Source of the DNA: UBA7430 sp002478765
Lineage (GTDB): Bacteria; Bacteroidota; Bacteroidia; Flavobacteriales; UBA7430
NCBI GenBank assembly: GCA_943789355.1
Contig: CALSTU010000002.1
Coordinates: 186,001 to 250,000 of the forward strand
Reading direction: 5' to 3'
DNA length: 64,000 bases
Below are positions 63,760-64,000 of the stretch, piece after piece. A program made the translations under genes and the position numbers. Numbering within the stretch: position 1 is the first letter of the stretch; each line of letters begins with the position of its first letter. Under the pieces are notes generated by a model. The model was given only the letters and a program-made list of their open reading frames with translations, ran no database searches and was not told where the DNA came from.

Positions 63760-63986
63760 ATCAACTGATCTATCAAACGGGTCAAAAGAAAATCTTTTTC
63801 CGTAATTGCATCTCCCGCATCATGCGTACAAAATGTCAAGGTCAATCTGTTGTATACATTATGAATTTCGGGGTGGTGATTTTCTCTTTCACACAATTCA
63901 GCAACACCATTAATAAAATCAATAGCTTCTCTAAAACTGTTGAATGTATAATCTTTAACTAGTTTCCCTTCTTTTTCTTTCCACAT
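63756..63986 (-). CDS. 4a-hydroxytetrahydrobiopterin dehydratase (pterin carbinolamine dehydratase)
   Basis: A 76-residue protein with the family motif E-N-H-H-P-E-I-H-N-V-Y-N and C-T-H-D-A-G-D-A-I-T-E-K-D. The enzyme dehydrates 4a-hydroxytetrahydropterin formed by aromatic amino-acid hydroxylases, regenerating the cofactor. It is shorter than many members (about 95), mainly at the N-terminus. The ATG at 63986 (MWKEKEGKL) fits Bacteroidota versions, though a start just beyond the window edge cannot be excluded. No aromatic amino-acid hydroxylase gene is in view. Confidence 0.9.
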   Translation of the reverse strand: MWKEKEGKLVKDYTFNSFREAIDFINGVAELCERENHHPEIHNVYNRLTLTFCTHDAGDAITEKDFLLTRLIDQLI

Positions 63987-64000
63987 ATTCCATCCGTTTA

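Overview
The window is a low-GC chromosomal segment from a member of the Bacteroidota, most probably a (marine) Flavobacteriales. Support comes from type IX secretion (T9SS) C-terminal sorting tails on many secreted proteins, promoter boxes of the TAnnTTTG type, almost no Shine-Dalgarno sequences, a DUF4199 gene, a YbbR-CoaE pair, TamB divergent from TsaD, and the arginine cluster order of this phylum with an ArgF-like N-acyl-ornithine carbamoyltransferase. I saw no rRNA, tRNA, insertion sequence, integrase or CRISPR array.

Layout. 1-12 kb, almost all minus strand: a two-parvulin prolyl isomerase (runs off the left edge), guaB, an inactive/active M16 peptidase pair, a divergent NRAMP-fold transporter, a nitronate monooxygenase-like enzyme, a MORN-repeat secreted protein, and a GT4 / GT2 / DUF4199 cluster. 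12-36 kb, all minus strand: five consecutive genes for very large secreted modular proteins, called A to E here from left to right (A 12062-21281, B 21431-24070, C 24356-27862, D 27962-32927, E 33129-36075). 36-48 kb: transaldolase, tsaC, coaE, YbbR protein, tamB, tsaD, a small T9SS protein sharing the head domain of A-E, a LysM/periplasmic-binding protein and an alpha/beta hydrolase. 48-52 kb: two further T9SS proteins, one an M43 metalloprotease. 52-60 kb: a complete arginine operon (GNAT, argG, argC, argD, argF-like, argB, argE-like, argH) preceded by an Arg-codon-rich leader peptide. 60-64 kb: 2-Cys peroxiredoxin, a receiver/kinase protein without the phosphoacceptor His plus a small unknown partner, an alpha/beta hydrolase and a pterin carbinolamine dehydratase.

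The most unusual part is the 24 kb A-E locus. Each protein has a signal peptide, one or more copies of a head domain starting near N-T-G-x-N-M-T, a run of 22-residue two-Cys loops (G-C-T-D ... D-D-G-S-C; about 47 in D), a stalk that differs in every paralog, and a shared G-W-N-x-I-G-Y module. In A, B, C and E this is followed by a compact T9SS-like tail; D ends before the tail. All five genes have a run of C residues (10, 5, 10, 5, 10 in A to E) immediately upstream of the start codon. A, D and E carry single-base frame disruptions while the surrounding housekeeping genes are intact. This most probably reflects consensus errors in repeats, but it has to be resolved before the proteins are interpreted.

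Start sites were moved from the longest possible ORF where sequence or gene overlap argued for it (NRAMP, nitronate monooxygenase, GT2, YbbR, peroxiredoxin, hydrolase at 47 kb, protein B, secreted protein at 48 kb). All functions are read from motifs; no database search was run.
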